Shown piece by piece: positions 1 to 6,947 of a stretch of DNA of 25,464 bases (position 1 is its first letter; each line of letters begins with the position of its first letter). The translations under genes were made by a program, and so were the position numbers. Below the pieces are notes generated by a model. It saw only the letters and a program-made list of their open reading frames with translations. It was not told the origin of the DNA and made no database searches. Source of the DNA: UBA3076 sp964646435 (GTDB lineage Bacteria > Desulfobacterota > Dissulfuribacteria > Dissulfuribacterales > UBA3076); NCBI GenBank assembly GCA_964646435.1, contig CAZYEJ010000030.1, positions 1 through 25,464 on the forward strand, in the 5' to 3' direction.

Positions 1-125
1 GAAAGCCGGAATCCAGACATCTTACCCTGAGTTGTTGAGAAGTTACCCAATTTCTAATTTCTAATTTCCAATTTCAAGCCGTTTATCTTTTCCCAATTTC
101 CAATTTCAAGCCGTTCACGGCTACA
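1..125. repeat. Intergenic stretch with AATTTCY heptamer repeats
   Basis: No gene is visible downstream of the tonB/tolA-like gene. Positions 49-76 hold four tandem 7-bp units of the form AATTTCY (last one ending in A), and 95-108 hold two more. Both blocks are followed by AAGCCGTT. A small hairpin (AGCCG at 109-113, CGGCT at 118-122) sits just after the stop codon in the transcribed direction. It has no T-run after it, so it is not a convincing terminator. Confidence 0.6.
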
Positions 126-920
126 CTATAATCCCACTTCACCCGGTCTGAACCGGATTCCTATTTCCAGCGGACCGGGTCTCAAGGCCCGGGGCAATGG
201 AGGGAAAGGGCTTGCCTTTTGTACTGCTCTTATGGCCGATTGGTCAAACAGGGCATGACCTGACTTGTGTTCATACTCGGCCTTGAGTACCCTCCCGTCC
301 TGCGCAATTCGAACCACCACAATGGATGTCAGGCCGGTCTTATCAAGGAGTTGCTCAGGAAGAACCCAGTGGTTCCTGACTCTGGCCCAAATCTCGGTAC
401 AATAGAGCCTGAGCACTTCATTCTGCTGTTCGCCCCCTGCCCCTATTCCAGCAGCCGTTGTTGCAGTTCTTTTTGTCTTGGCCTTAACGCTGGATCTTAT
501 GGCGCTCAATCTATTCTTGATAATGGTTTCTGACTCTTTTTCCTTTACACGTTCCTCAAGATTCTTTAAACGCTTACTTAAGAGTTTTTCTGTGTCCTTG
601 GCGGCAACCGGTTTTGGTTTAGGTTTTTTAGTGGTCTTAGGCTTCTTGGGGTGTAGAGATACGGCCTTTTTCGGCTTCGGCTTTGATTTCGTCGGCAACG
701 GCGCTACTTTTGCCAGCTTTTTTGGTTTAGTGGCTTTTGGCGATGGCAGGTCAACTGTCTCAAAGAGTTTAACAGTATATACCGGTGGCATTGGTCGAGA
801 TCTTTCCCATAAATTGGGCGCAACTATAGAGAGTACAGCCAAGGCAAGGTGTATCCCAATGGCTCCTATGAACGCAGACTTCCAATTCTCGTTAACCGGC
901 CCTGCTATCCTTTTTGACAT
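126..920 (-). CDS. TonB/TolA-family energy transducer protein
   Basis: This is the third gene of a tolQ-tolR-tonB/tolA group. Such proteins link the proton-driven TolQ/TolR (ExbB/ExbD) motor to partners in the outer membrane. One membrane segment is visible at about residues 16-36, including His24. A long Lys/Pro-rich periplasm-spanning linker (about 60-108) and a charged helical stretch (about 109-148) follow. A TonB_C/TolA-type domain fills about 170-262 (IWARVRNHW, then VVVRIAQDGRVLKAE and FDQSAIRAV). The start overlaps the end of tolR by 29 bp, which suggests coupled translation. The family is clear. Whether it serves envelope constriction (TolA) or receptor uptake (TonB) cannot be decided from sequence. 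The TolQ/TolR-like partners favour TolA, but tolB and pal are not in the window. Confidence 0.88.
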   Translation of the reverse strand: MSKRIAGPVNENWKSAFIGAIGIHLALAVLSIVAPNLWERSRPMPPVYTVKLFETVDLPSPKATKPKKLAKVAPLPTKSKPKPKKAVSLHPKKPKTTKKPKPKPVAAKDTEKLLSKRLKNLEERVKEKESETIIKNRLSAIRSSVKAKTKRTATTAAGIGAGGEQQNEVLRLYCTEIWARVRNHWVLPEQLLDKTGLTSIVVVRIAQDGRVLKAEYEHKSGHALFDQSAIRAVQKASPFPPLPRALRPGPLEIGIRFRPGEVGL

Positions 921-1374
921 TCTTCTTTGACTCAGATCGTTTATGTTTCGTTTTAGAAGGCTCCAGGGGCTCTGTCACCAGGCCCAGGTCCTCTATGCCC
1001 GCCTCACGAATTGTGGCCATCACTTTGGCAACCGTCCCATAGGCAACGGTTCTGTCTGCTTTGAGAAGGACCTGTTGGGCCCGTCCCTCGTGCTTCATTT
1101 CGGCAAGGCGCCGCTTTAAGACCTCTTGGTCCACAGCGACTTTGTTAAAATAGATTTTCCCCTTATCATTAACCGTGATAACTATGTTTTTCTTCTTTTG
1201 GGGAAGGGACTTGGCCGTGGTCTTCGGGAGCTTAACGTCCAGCCCCTTGGTCATCATTGGTGCCGCGACCATGAAGATGATCAACAGCACTATGACCACA
1301 TCTACCAGGGGCGTCACGTTTATTTCGGACATATAACGCCGTTTTCCGTTTCCCTGTCCTGAATTATTAGCCAT
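892..1374 (-). CDS. tolR: TolR/ExbD-family biopolymer transport protein
   Basis: This is the proton-channel partner of TolQ in the inner membrane. There is a short cytoplasmic N-terminus (residues 1-18), then the family motif INVTPLVDVVIVLLIIFMV. Asp25, in the single membrane helix, is the expected proton carrier. A periplasmic ExbD domain follows (about 45-140, with LPKTTAKSLP and the VLLKADRTVAYGTV stretch), then a Lys-rich tail. The length of 160 residues is usual or slightly long because of that tail. An AGAGGA ribosome-binding sequence precedes the ATG. The gene starts 11 bp after tolQ and overlaps the next gene by 29 bp. ExbD is an equally valid family name; TolR is preferred because of the gene order. 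Confidence 0.9.
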   Translation of the reverse strand: MANNSGQGNGKRRYMSEINVTPLVDVVIVLLIIFMVAAPMMTKGLDVKLPKTTAKSLPQKKKNIVITVNDKGKIYFNKVAVDQEVLKRRLAEMKHEGRAQQVLLKADRTVAYGTVAKVMATIREAGIEDLGLVTEPLEPSKTKHKRSESKKNVKKDSRAG

Positions 1375-1385
1375 TCAGTCCTCTC

Positions 1386-2099
1386 TTATGGTTCCTGAGA
1401 AGTTTCCTTGCCATGAAGGAGTTGCCTTTCCACAGTATTTAAAAAATCGTTTGAAAATCCCTGGAGTTGAATCTCCTGCCTGCCCATACAACTCATAAAA
1501 CCATTGAATGCAATGACTGCGGGTATGGCGGCTGCAAGGCCCGCGGCTGTGGCAACCAATGCCTCTGAGATACCAGGGGCTACTGTAGCAAGACTTGCCG
1601 AGCCCTTTAGCCCAATACTGTGAAAACTGCTCATGATCCCCCACACAGTACCAAAGAGACCAATAAATGGGGCGGCATTTCCAGTAGTTGCCAGAAAGGG
1701 AAGTGTACGTTCCATGGCTGACAATTCCTCCTGGATACCCTTGTTAAGACTCCTTTCCAGGGTCTCAAGCCATATCCTCAAGCTAATAGCCGTGTCCCTG
1801 GGTTTTGGACATTTCTGAAGACGCTTCAACTCTTTATATCCTTCAAGAAACACTCCTGCCATAGGGGTCTCCGGCATCACCCTGGCGTGGCTATAGGCCT
1901 GAGTGAGGCTGGGACTTTCCCAAAAGAGCCTTTCAAAATCTTCATTCCCGAGTCTTGCCTGACGAAATCGCTTGATCTTTGCCAGTATTACGGTCCAGCA
2001 AAGGATTGAAAAGACCACTAGCATTATAAGAACCATTTTGACCACTGGTCCTGCTCCGATCATCATGGTCCATATGTTCGCCGTTGTATCAACCGCCAT
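1386..2099 (-). CDS. tolQ: TolQ/ExbB/MotA-family proton channel protein
   Basis: This inner-membrane protein forms the stator/proton channel with TolR. It has the expected layout of three membrane helices: about residues 18-40, 134-156 and 176-203. The conserved stretch ATTGNAAPFIGLFGTVWGIM comes before helix 3, and the motif PGISEALVATAAGLAAAIPA lies in it. The 237-residue length is normal. GGAGG lies about 9 bp before the ATG. It begins 182 bp after mqnD ends and leads tolR and the tonB/tolA-like gene, so it may have its own promoter. No strong -10/-35 pair was identified in that gap. Confidence 0.92.
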   Translation of the reverse strand: MAVDTTANIWTMMIGAGPVVKMVLIMLVVFSILCWTVILAKIKRFRQARLGNEDFERLFWESPSLTQAYSHARVMPETPMAGVFLEGYKELKRLQKCPKPRDTAISLRIWLETLERSLNKGIQEELSAMERTLPFLATTGNAAPFIGLFGTVWGIMSSFHSIGLKGSASLATVAPGISEALVATAAGLAAAIPAVIAFNGFMSCMGRQEIQLQGFSNDFLNTVERQLLHGKETSQEP

Positions 2100-2217
2100 A
2101 TTTGATATCCTCCAATAGTAGGAAAGCTATTAAGCTGTTGAGTTATGTTATAATCTATCAGCATATAGTAGGTTGGGTTAAGCGGGGTGTAGGCACAATT
2201 TATCGTTTAGCCCTTTC

Positions 2218-2246
2218 CTTTCGTGTTTTCAATCTTTCGTGTTTTC
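2218..2246. repeat. Two 13-bp direct repeats upstream of tolQ
   Basis: CTTTCGTGTTTTC occurs at 2218-2230 and again at 2234-2246, in the 182-bp space between mqnD and tolQ. A segment reading GTAGGTTGGGTTAAGC lies close by at about 2168-2183. It looks like one arm of a dispersed intergenic repeat, but no partner arm is present here. No function is assigned. Confidence 0.55.
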
Positions 2247-2281
2247 GTGATAATTTTTTCATTAATCCCACGTATATGTAC

Positions 2282-3151
2282 TCATGGATGTGGGCCTTCC
2301 AGTGCCTTTTGTAAGTCCATACCGGGCCCAAAGGAAAATGCTCCTTTTTTTTGTCCTTGCTCCAAAAGAAATTCTACTGCCTTTATACCCTCCTCACCGA
2401 GATCCAGGGTATATTGGTTTACATAGAGGTCTATGTGTTTTCTCATAACCTCGCGAGACATCTCCTGCGCATGCTCCATTACAAAATCCCAAACGGCCTC
2501 GGGGTTCTCAAAAGCTGACTTGATACTCATTCTGAGGGCAGTATCTATTGCCTGCAACAATTCAATGCCCAGGGAACGCTTGGCGATGATTCCGCCCAGG
2601 GGAATCGGAAATCCGGTCTTTTCTTCCCACCAGGCCCCAAGATCCTGGATGCAAATTAGACCAAGGTCATGATAGGTAAATCTGGTCTCATGTATGATTA
2701 TTCCTCCATCCACCTCTCCCCCGGCAACCGCCTGGGCGATAAGGGCGAAGTTCATAGGCACCAGCTCTTTAATTTTCGGAGCGAAGAGCTTTAAAAGAAG
2801 TGCTGCAGTCGTATATTCGCCGGGTATGGCAATTCTGTATTGCTCAAAATTCTGAGGGTCTAAGGGTGCTCTTGCAAGCAACAAGGGTCCACAGCCACGC
2901 CCCATGGCGCTACCCGACCTGAGGAGCATGTAGTCATCCAGGACATGCCCCAGCACATGAAAAGACACCTTGCTTACATCAATAGACCTGGCAAGGACCC
3001 TCTGATTCAGCTCTTCCACATCTGCTATTAAGGGTGATAGCTTATACTGTAAGGGCACTTTGTTGTGAAGCAGGGCATAGAAAACAAAGGTGTCGTTAGG
3101 GCAGGAAGAAAGCCCAAGGGTGATTTTGTTGTTGTTCTCGATATTTTTCAT
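2282..3151 (-). CDS. mqnD: 1,4-dihydroxy-6-naphthoate synthase (futalosine menaquinone pathway)
   Basis: The enzyme converts cyclic dehypoxanthinylfutalosine to 1,4-dihydroxy-6-naphthoate, a menaquinone precursor. The fold is that of periplasmic-binding-protein-like MqnA/MqnD enzymes. Family marks are SSCPNDTF near residues 15-22, the GEYTTAALLLKLF segment near 111-123, and IIIHETRFTYHDLGL near 151-165, whose His154 matches the proposed catalytic base. The ATG at 3151 is chosen over one further upstream (3211) because it leaves a 289-residue protein of usual length and follows the mqnB stop by 10 bp. The upstream start would overlap mqnB by 50 bp. Direct linkage to mqnB supports the call. mqnA, mqnC and mqnE are not in the window. 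Confidence 0.9.
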   Translation of the reverse strand: MKNIENNNKITLGLSSCPNDTFVFYALLHNKVPLQYKLSPLIADVEELNQRVLARSIDVSKVSFHVLGHVLDDYMLLRSGSAMGRGCGPLLLARAPLDPQNFEQYRIAIPGEYTTAALLLKLFAPKIKELVPMNFALIAQAVAGGEVDGGIIIHETRFTYHDLGLICIQDLGAWWEEKTGFPIPLGGIIAKRSLGIELLQAIDTALRMSIKSAFENPEAVWDFVMEHAQEMSREVMRKHIDLYVNQYTLDLGEEGIKAVEFLLEQGQKKGAFSFGPGMDLQKALEGPHP

Positions 3152-3161
3152 ACAGCTGGCA

Positions 3162-3815
3162 TTAATCCAACAAAACCCCAAGGACCTTTTCCAGGATTTT
3201 GGCTGTTGCATTTAGTGCCTGGTTCAACCTCCAATTTTTTTTGTCAAAATCGCCCACCCAGTTGCTTATACCACGAAACTCAAGGAGAGGGACCTGATAG
3301 TAATCGCAGACCTGCGCGGCCGCGGCCCCTTCCATGTTTTCCGCGATAGATTTAAACCGTTCGTGCAAGTCCCTAGCACTCTCACTGGTGCCTGTAACGC
3401 AGGAGACAGTGACCATCGGGCCGCAGCGAATACCAAGCTTTTCCACAATATCCGGCTTAATGATTCGGCCCCATCCGGGCTCAAGAGCAAACTCTGTCTG
3501 CGTTTTATCTCCTTCCAGGGAAATTGGCTCGATCCCCGAAGGACCGTGACGGCCCAGATCACCATAGGCTTCTGAGCTTGCAAGGCATACATCCTCAAGC
3601 TCTACATCCGCCCACTGGTATGCCCCTGCCACACCGGCCAGGATTACTGTATATGGCGCACCTCTGCTTTCAATAAATTTTGTCAGCTCAAAAGAGGTGC
3701 TACCCGGTCCAAGGCCGCACACCAGGTGATGGCACTTGTATCTGCCGGCAAGCCTGAGAAAAGACTCCATTTCCCTTTTTGTGGGAGATACAATCAGAAT
3801 CCGGGGAACGGCCAT
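3162..3815 (-). CDS. mqnB: Futalosine hydrolase (purine nucleoside phosphorylase-like)
   Basis: MqnB removes hypoxanthine from futalosine in the alternative menaquinone pathway. The protein has the PNP/UDP-phosphorylase fold. A glycine-rich phosphate-site-like stretch CGLGPGSTSF is near residues 33-42, the nucleoside-binding motif ENMEGAAAA at 159-167, and RGISN near 181-185, as in futalosine hydrolases. The ATG at 3815 gives 217 residues and has GAGGA about 8 bp upstream. A longer in-frame start at 3851 adds 12 residues without a better site. The chosen start overlaps the 3' end of the upstream cysteine-rich gene by 22 bp, so translation of the two is probably coupled. A methylthioadenosine or S-adenosylhomocysteine nucleosidase is the main alternative, made unlikely by the adjacent mqnD. 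Confidence 0.9.
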   Translation of the reverse strand: MAVPRILIVSPTKREMESFLRLAGRYKCHHLVCGLGPGSTSFELTKFIESRGAPYTVILAGVAGAYQWADVELEDVCLASSEAYGDLGRHGPSGIEPISLEGDKTQTEFALEPGWGRIIKPDIVEKLGIRCGPMVTVSCVTGTSESARDLHERFKSIAENMEGAAAAQVCDYYQVPLLEFRGISNWVGDFDKKNWRLNQALNATAKILEKVLGVLLD

Positions 3816-4321
3816 ATCTGTGTCCTCAAAAGCCGCTCCAGTTGCCAGCACAAGAAGAGCTCTTTACCCGATTGGGCTCTCAGAGTTGTAAGTTCTGCCG
3901 GACTCAGCAGGTCAGTAATCCGTGGGCATAGATAATTGATACAGAAGTGGTGCCGTGCAAAGAGCTGACAGCCAGTGGGACCGAGAAACAGACAGTCTTT
4001 TTCCCCAAGACGTTCAGTGGGTATCTTCCTTTCCAGAAGCAAATTGAGCAGCAACACAAATTCGTCATACCAATCTTCAATACCAGCCCCACAACAGCCG
4101 CCACCCGGGACCTGGGTGGCGCAAATGGTACATTCAGTCACTACACCAAATTTTTCCATCAGTTCATAGCTCCTTGAAATCTCTTTTCTGTAAAGTCCAA
4201 GGAGTCGGTCAATTTCGCTATCTGCTGCCAGATCTTTTCCATATTTTTTCCATAAATATTCGGCCAGAGCGATCTTTTCTTCAATAGATGATTCGTTTGA
4301 GTATAAACTAAAGCCGGGCAT
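3794..4321 (-). CDS. Uncharacterised cysteine-rich protein (YkgJ-like metal-cluster pattern)
   Basis: The function is not known. The protein is 175 residues with no signal peptide or membrane segment. It has nine cysteines, eight of them within residues 64-132: CTIC (64-67), CC (76-77), C110, C118, C127 and C132. This spacing resembles the cysteine clusters of YkgJ/UPF0153-type proteins, thought to bind zinc or an iron-sulfur cluster. It is a resemblance rather than a firm assignment. The N-terminal 60 residues are predicted to be helical and acidic. The gene overlaps mqnB by 22 bp and starts 31 bp after the hydrolase gene. It is therefore embedded in the mqn run, and a link to quinone or metal-cofactor metabolism is possible but unproven. 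Confidence 0.75.
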   Translation of the reverse strand: MPGFSLYSNESSIEEKIALAEYLWKKYGKDLAADSEIDRLLGLYRKEISRSYELMEKFGVVTECTICATQVPGGGCCGAGIEDWYDEFVLLLNLLLERKIPTERLGEKDCLFLGPTGCQLFARHHFCINYLCPRITDLLSPAELTTLRAQSGKELFLCWQLERLLRTQIWPFPGF

Positions 4322-4352
4322 TGTCCGTAACCGCTCACACTTCCTTGCTGGT

Positions 4353-5120
4353 TCAAAAAACCAAGCGCATAAAATCTTCTGCCAGTATTATAGGACCTTT
4401 GTATATCTTGCCGCAGGGTGTAATCAGGTCATGCTCATCGCAATTCGGATAAAAATGGTTAAGGAGCAATCGCTTAACTCCGGCATCCTGGGCGATTTTG
4501 CCTGCTTCAGAGGGAGTCAGGTGCCCTGGGATTTTGTAGCCTTCAGGGGCTGCGCATTCTAAAACCAGAAGGTCAGTGCCCTGAGCAAGCTCTATCAGTT
4601 CATCACAGAAATCAGTATCTCCTGAAAATACCACTGATCTGCCATCCGATGTCTCGATTCTATAGGCCAGGCTCTGGGGAGTATGATTAGTGGGCGCACT
4701 TCGTATCGTAAGGGGAGGGAACTGCATTGCCGCTCTCATCTCCGGTGGTATCTCTTCGAAGATGACCTTCCCAGGCTCAGGTTCCACCCACTGTCCGAAT
4801 GCCTGTATCATGGACTGATAAAACTGCTTGAGCCCTTCAGCAGCCAGGACCATCACAGGAGAATTCCTTTTGTATCCTGGTGTATACCTTGTAGCAAAGA
4901 TAAAGGGTGCGAGTTCCCCAATGTGGTCCGGGTGGAAATGTGTATAGAGTAAGATGTCAAGTGTATCATAAGATATGCCTGCCTTAACCAGTTGTCTTAA
5001 GGTCCCTGCAGCACTGTCTATGAGCAGGGTCTGCCCTTCGACCTTCAAGCAGGTAGCAGGCCCGGCCCTCCTTATGGAAGGGACACCTGTTCCGGAACCA
5101 AGTACGATTATCTCTATCAT
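4353..5120 (-). CDS. Metallo-beta-lactamase-fold hydrolase, RNase Z-like
   Basis: This is a binuclear-metal hydrolase of the metallo-beta-lactamase fold. The metal-binding motif THFHPDHIGE lies at residues 60-69 (His61, His63, Asp65, His66). Further ligands are visible as His146 (APTNHTP), Asp168 (FSGDTDF) and His222 (LLNHFYP). PGHLTPSEAG near residues 198-207 resembles the RNase Z/ElaC-type C-terminal histidine motif. The length of 255 residues is short for a canonical tRNase Z (around 300), and no long exosite arm is evident. It could be an RNase Z-like or arylsulfatase/phosphodiesterase-type member rather than the tRNA 3'-processing enzyme. AAGGGGTTAGGAAA precedes the ATG. It lies between the UPF0280 gene and the cysteine-rich gene. 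Confidence 0.85.
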   Translation of the reverse strand: MIEIIVLGSGTGVPSIRRAGPATCLKVEGQTLLIDSAAGTLRQLVKAGISYDTLDILLYTHFHPDHIGELAPFIFATRYTPGYKRNSPVMVLAAEGLKQFYQSMIQAFGQWVEPEPGKVIFEEIPPEMRAAMQFPPLTIRSAPTNHTPQSLAYRIETSDGRSVVFSGDTDFCDELIELAQGTDLLVLECAAPEGYKIPGHLTPSEAGKIAQDAGVKRLLLNHFYPNCDEHDLITPCGKIYKGPIILAEDFMRLVF

Positions 5121-5172
5121 TTTCCTAACCCCTTTAAAGAAGGTCCAGAACCTTGAACCTCAGAACGGTTAC

Positions 5173-5904
5173 TTACAGATTTAACGGAACAAGTTCTATC
5201 TGTCCCCAGATACCAAGTTTTGTTCCCTTTATAATTACTCCTCCCAGGATTCCCGGGATTTCTTGTAAGGCATTAAGCCCTGAGTCTATATCTTTTTCTA
5301 TTTTTACCATATTTCCTATAGATGTTGCAGTTGCATCTGCCAAAGATACGGATTGAGAGACTACAGTCACTGCATCCGCTTTTCCAAGACTCCTTGAATG
5401 ACCCACTGTACCCGATGAGGTGCAAATTCCCAAAGGCATTCGGCCGGGAGCAACGGCAATACCGACTCGTCCGCTAAGTGGTGAAGTGCCTGCCCAAATG
5501 GCTGAAGTAATTGGCTCAAGGACCCTGAGGAATATGTCTCCACCATTTTCCACTATAACCTCACCTGAAGTAAGCTTCACGCATTTTTTGCCGATATGCT
5601 GGGCAATAGCTCCGGCCACTGCGGCCATTGGGCCGACACCAGCAGTTTCGGAACTTGCTAACATGTCTCTGACTATGGCAGGAGCAAAAGGGTCATCAGG
5701 TAAGGGGATATAGCTTTCGAGAAAACCAGGGTGGCTGCGGGCATAATCCTCAATAGAGAGCCGGACCTCTATGACCCATGTTGAGACCTCATTTTCAAGA
5801 TTTCGGTCAGCCTGTATGTGAAGGTCGGTTTCCTGGTGGCGGACTTGAAAGCCGGTCAGGCCGTTCCTGGCCATAAAAGAACGGTATGTGCGCTTTTCCC
5901 CCAC
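5173..5904 (-). CDS. UPF0280 family protein (ApbE-like, unknown function)
   Basis: The biochemical role of this family is not established. Conserved blocks are RTYRSF (5-10), SSETAGVGPMAAVAGAIA (84-101), VENGGDIFL (118-126), ICTSSGTVGHSRSLGKADA (160-178) and LADATATS (188-195). The last three resemble FAD/Mg-binding motifs of ApbE flavin transferases, to which UPF0280 is distantly related. The start is a GTG at 5904, chosen because RTYR close to the N-terminus is typical of the family. The ATG at 5874 would remove it. The gene starts 5 bp after gpsA ends, so it is very probably co-transcribed with it. UPF0280 genes are known mainly from archaea and sulfate-reducing Desulfobacterota, which fits the inferred host. 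Confidence 0.85.
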   Translation of the reverse strand: MGEKRTYRSFMARNGLTGFQVRHQETDLHIQADRNLENEVSTWVIEVRLSIEDYARSHPGFLESYIPLPDDPFAPAIVRDMLASSETAGVGPMAAVAGAIAQHIGKKCVKLTSGEVIVENGGDIFLRVLEPITSAIWAGTSPLSGRVGIAVAPGRMPLGICTSSGTVGHSRSLGKADAVTVVSQSVSLADATATSIGNMVKIEKDIDSGLNALQEIPGILGGVIIKGTKLGIWGQIELVPLNL

Positions 5905-5909
5905 GGGTT

Positions 5910-6947
5910 TCAGGCCGGAATATCCCCAAGTTCCTCACGTGGGGGCCGCGCGAGCAATTCGTTAACAGCATCTTTAGGGTCAAGGCCTTGGTACAGCACC
6001 CTGTAGACCTGGTTCGTAATGGGCATCTCGACCTTGTACTTCTCAGCCATGGCATAGACTGAGTCTGTAGTCTTGACACCTTCTGCTACCATACTCATTT
6101 CCTTCAGTATGCTGTCAATGGACTGGCCCTGACCCAGCTTCAGGCCAACCTGGCGATTTCGGCTCAGGTCTCCAGTACAGGTAAGCACAAGATCTCCAAG
6201 CCCGGCAAGCCCTGCAAAGGTCAGGGGATTTGCACCCAACCTCATACCCAGGCGCGACATCTCTGCAAGTCCCCTTGTAATCAGGGCCGCTCTTGTATTG
6301 GTCCCAAATCCCATGCCGTCTGATATGCCGGAGGCGATAGCTATGACATTTTTAAGCGCTCCGCCCAGTTGAACACCCATAAGGTCCAAACTGGTATAAA
6401 CCCTGAAGGTCTCTGTAGTAAAAAGGTCCTGGAGACCTGTACACAGTTTATGTTCTGAAGCTGCTATTGTGACAGCAGTCGGCATGGAAGATGCTACCTC
6501 GTGAGCAAAACTTGGGCCGGAAAGGGCAGCCAACCTGCCGGATAGCCTGGATGGAAGCATTTCCTCCATGATCTCCGTCATGGTGAGTAATGTCCTGTTT
6601 TCTATCCCCTTGCTTGCAGAGACCAGGGCATAAGGAAGATTTGGTGATTTGGGAAGATCATCAAGGGCCATCGAGACCTGTTTGGCGACCTCTCTGAGCC
6701 CATGTGAGGGCACTACAAAGAGAATGACCTCTTTATCTGTGACGGTTTTTGAAATATCTGACGTGATTTCCAGTGCAGCGGGCAACTCAAACCCAGGAAG
6801 GTACAACGTATTTTCCCTGCTCTCGCGGATTTGTTTTGCAAACTCATGGTTCCTGGCCCAAAGTACTGTTTTAATTCCTTTGTTGGCCAGAAGCACGGCA
6901 AGAACAGTTCCCCAGCTCCCGGCCCCCAATACTCCTACCCGTTTCAT
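5910..6947 (-). CDS. gpsA: Glycerol-3-phosphate dehydrogenase [NAD(P)+]
   Basis: The enzyme reduces dihydroxyacetone phosphate to sn-glycerol-3-phosphate, the backbone precursor of phospholipids, in the cytosol. The N-terminal nucleotide-binding loop GVLGAGSWGT is at residues 5-13. The central SASKGIE, LSGPSFAHE (142-150) and GALKN motifs are present, with the catalytic Lys at 199. The SDGMGFGTNTRAALITRGLAEM stretch (209-230) is diagnostic of the family. The 345-residue length is slightly above typical, the excess being at the C-terminus. Start and gyrA stop overlap as ATGA (4 bp), the usual sign of translational coupling. This makes phospholipid precursor synthesis part of the gyrA transcription unit. 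Confidence 0.95.
   Translation of the reverse strand: MKRVGVLGAGSWGTVLAVLLANKGIKTVLWARNHEFAKQIRESRENTLYLPGFELPAALEITSDISKTVTDKEVILFVVPSHGLREVAKQVSMALDDLPKSPNLPYALVSASKGIENRTLLTMTEIMEEMLPSRLSGRLAALSGPSFAHEVASSMPTAVTIAASEHKLCTGLQDLFTTETFRVYTSLDLMGVQLGGALKNVIAIASGISDGMGFGTNTRAALITRGLAEMSRLGMRLGANPLTFAGLAGLGDLVLTCTGDLSRNRQVGLKLGQGQSIDSILKEMSMVAEGVKTTDSVYAMAEKYKVEMPITNQVYRVLYQGLDPKDAVNELLARPPREELGDIPA

Noticed and set aside
109..122. Terminator after the tonB/tolA-like gene
   Set aside because: Only a 5-bp stem with a 4-base loop and no following T-run.
478..930. Plus-strand 150-codon open frame
   Set aside because: It lies opposite the Lys/Pro-rich part of the tonB/tolA-like gene. The Phe/Leu/Gly-rich product is the complement of Lys codons.
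2100..2281. Promoter for tolQ
   Set aside because: Several AT-rich hexamers were examined, but none gives a good -35/-10 pair with 16-18 bp spacing.
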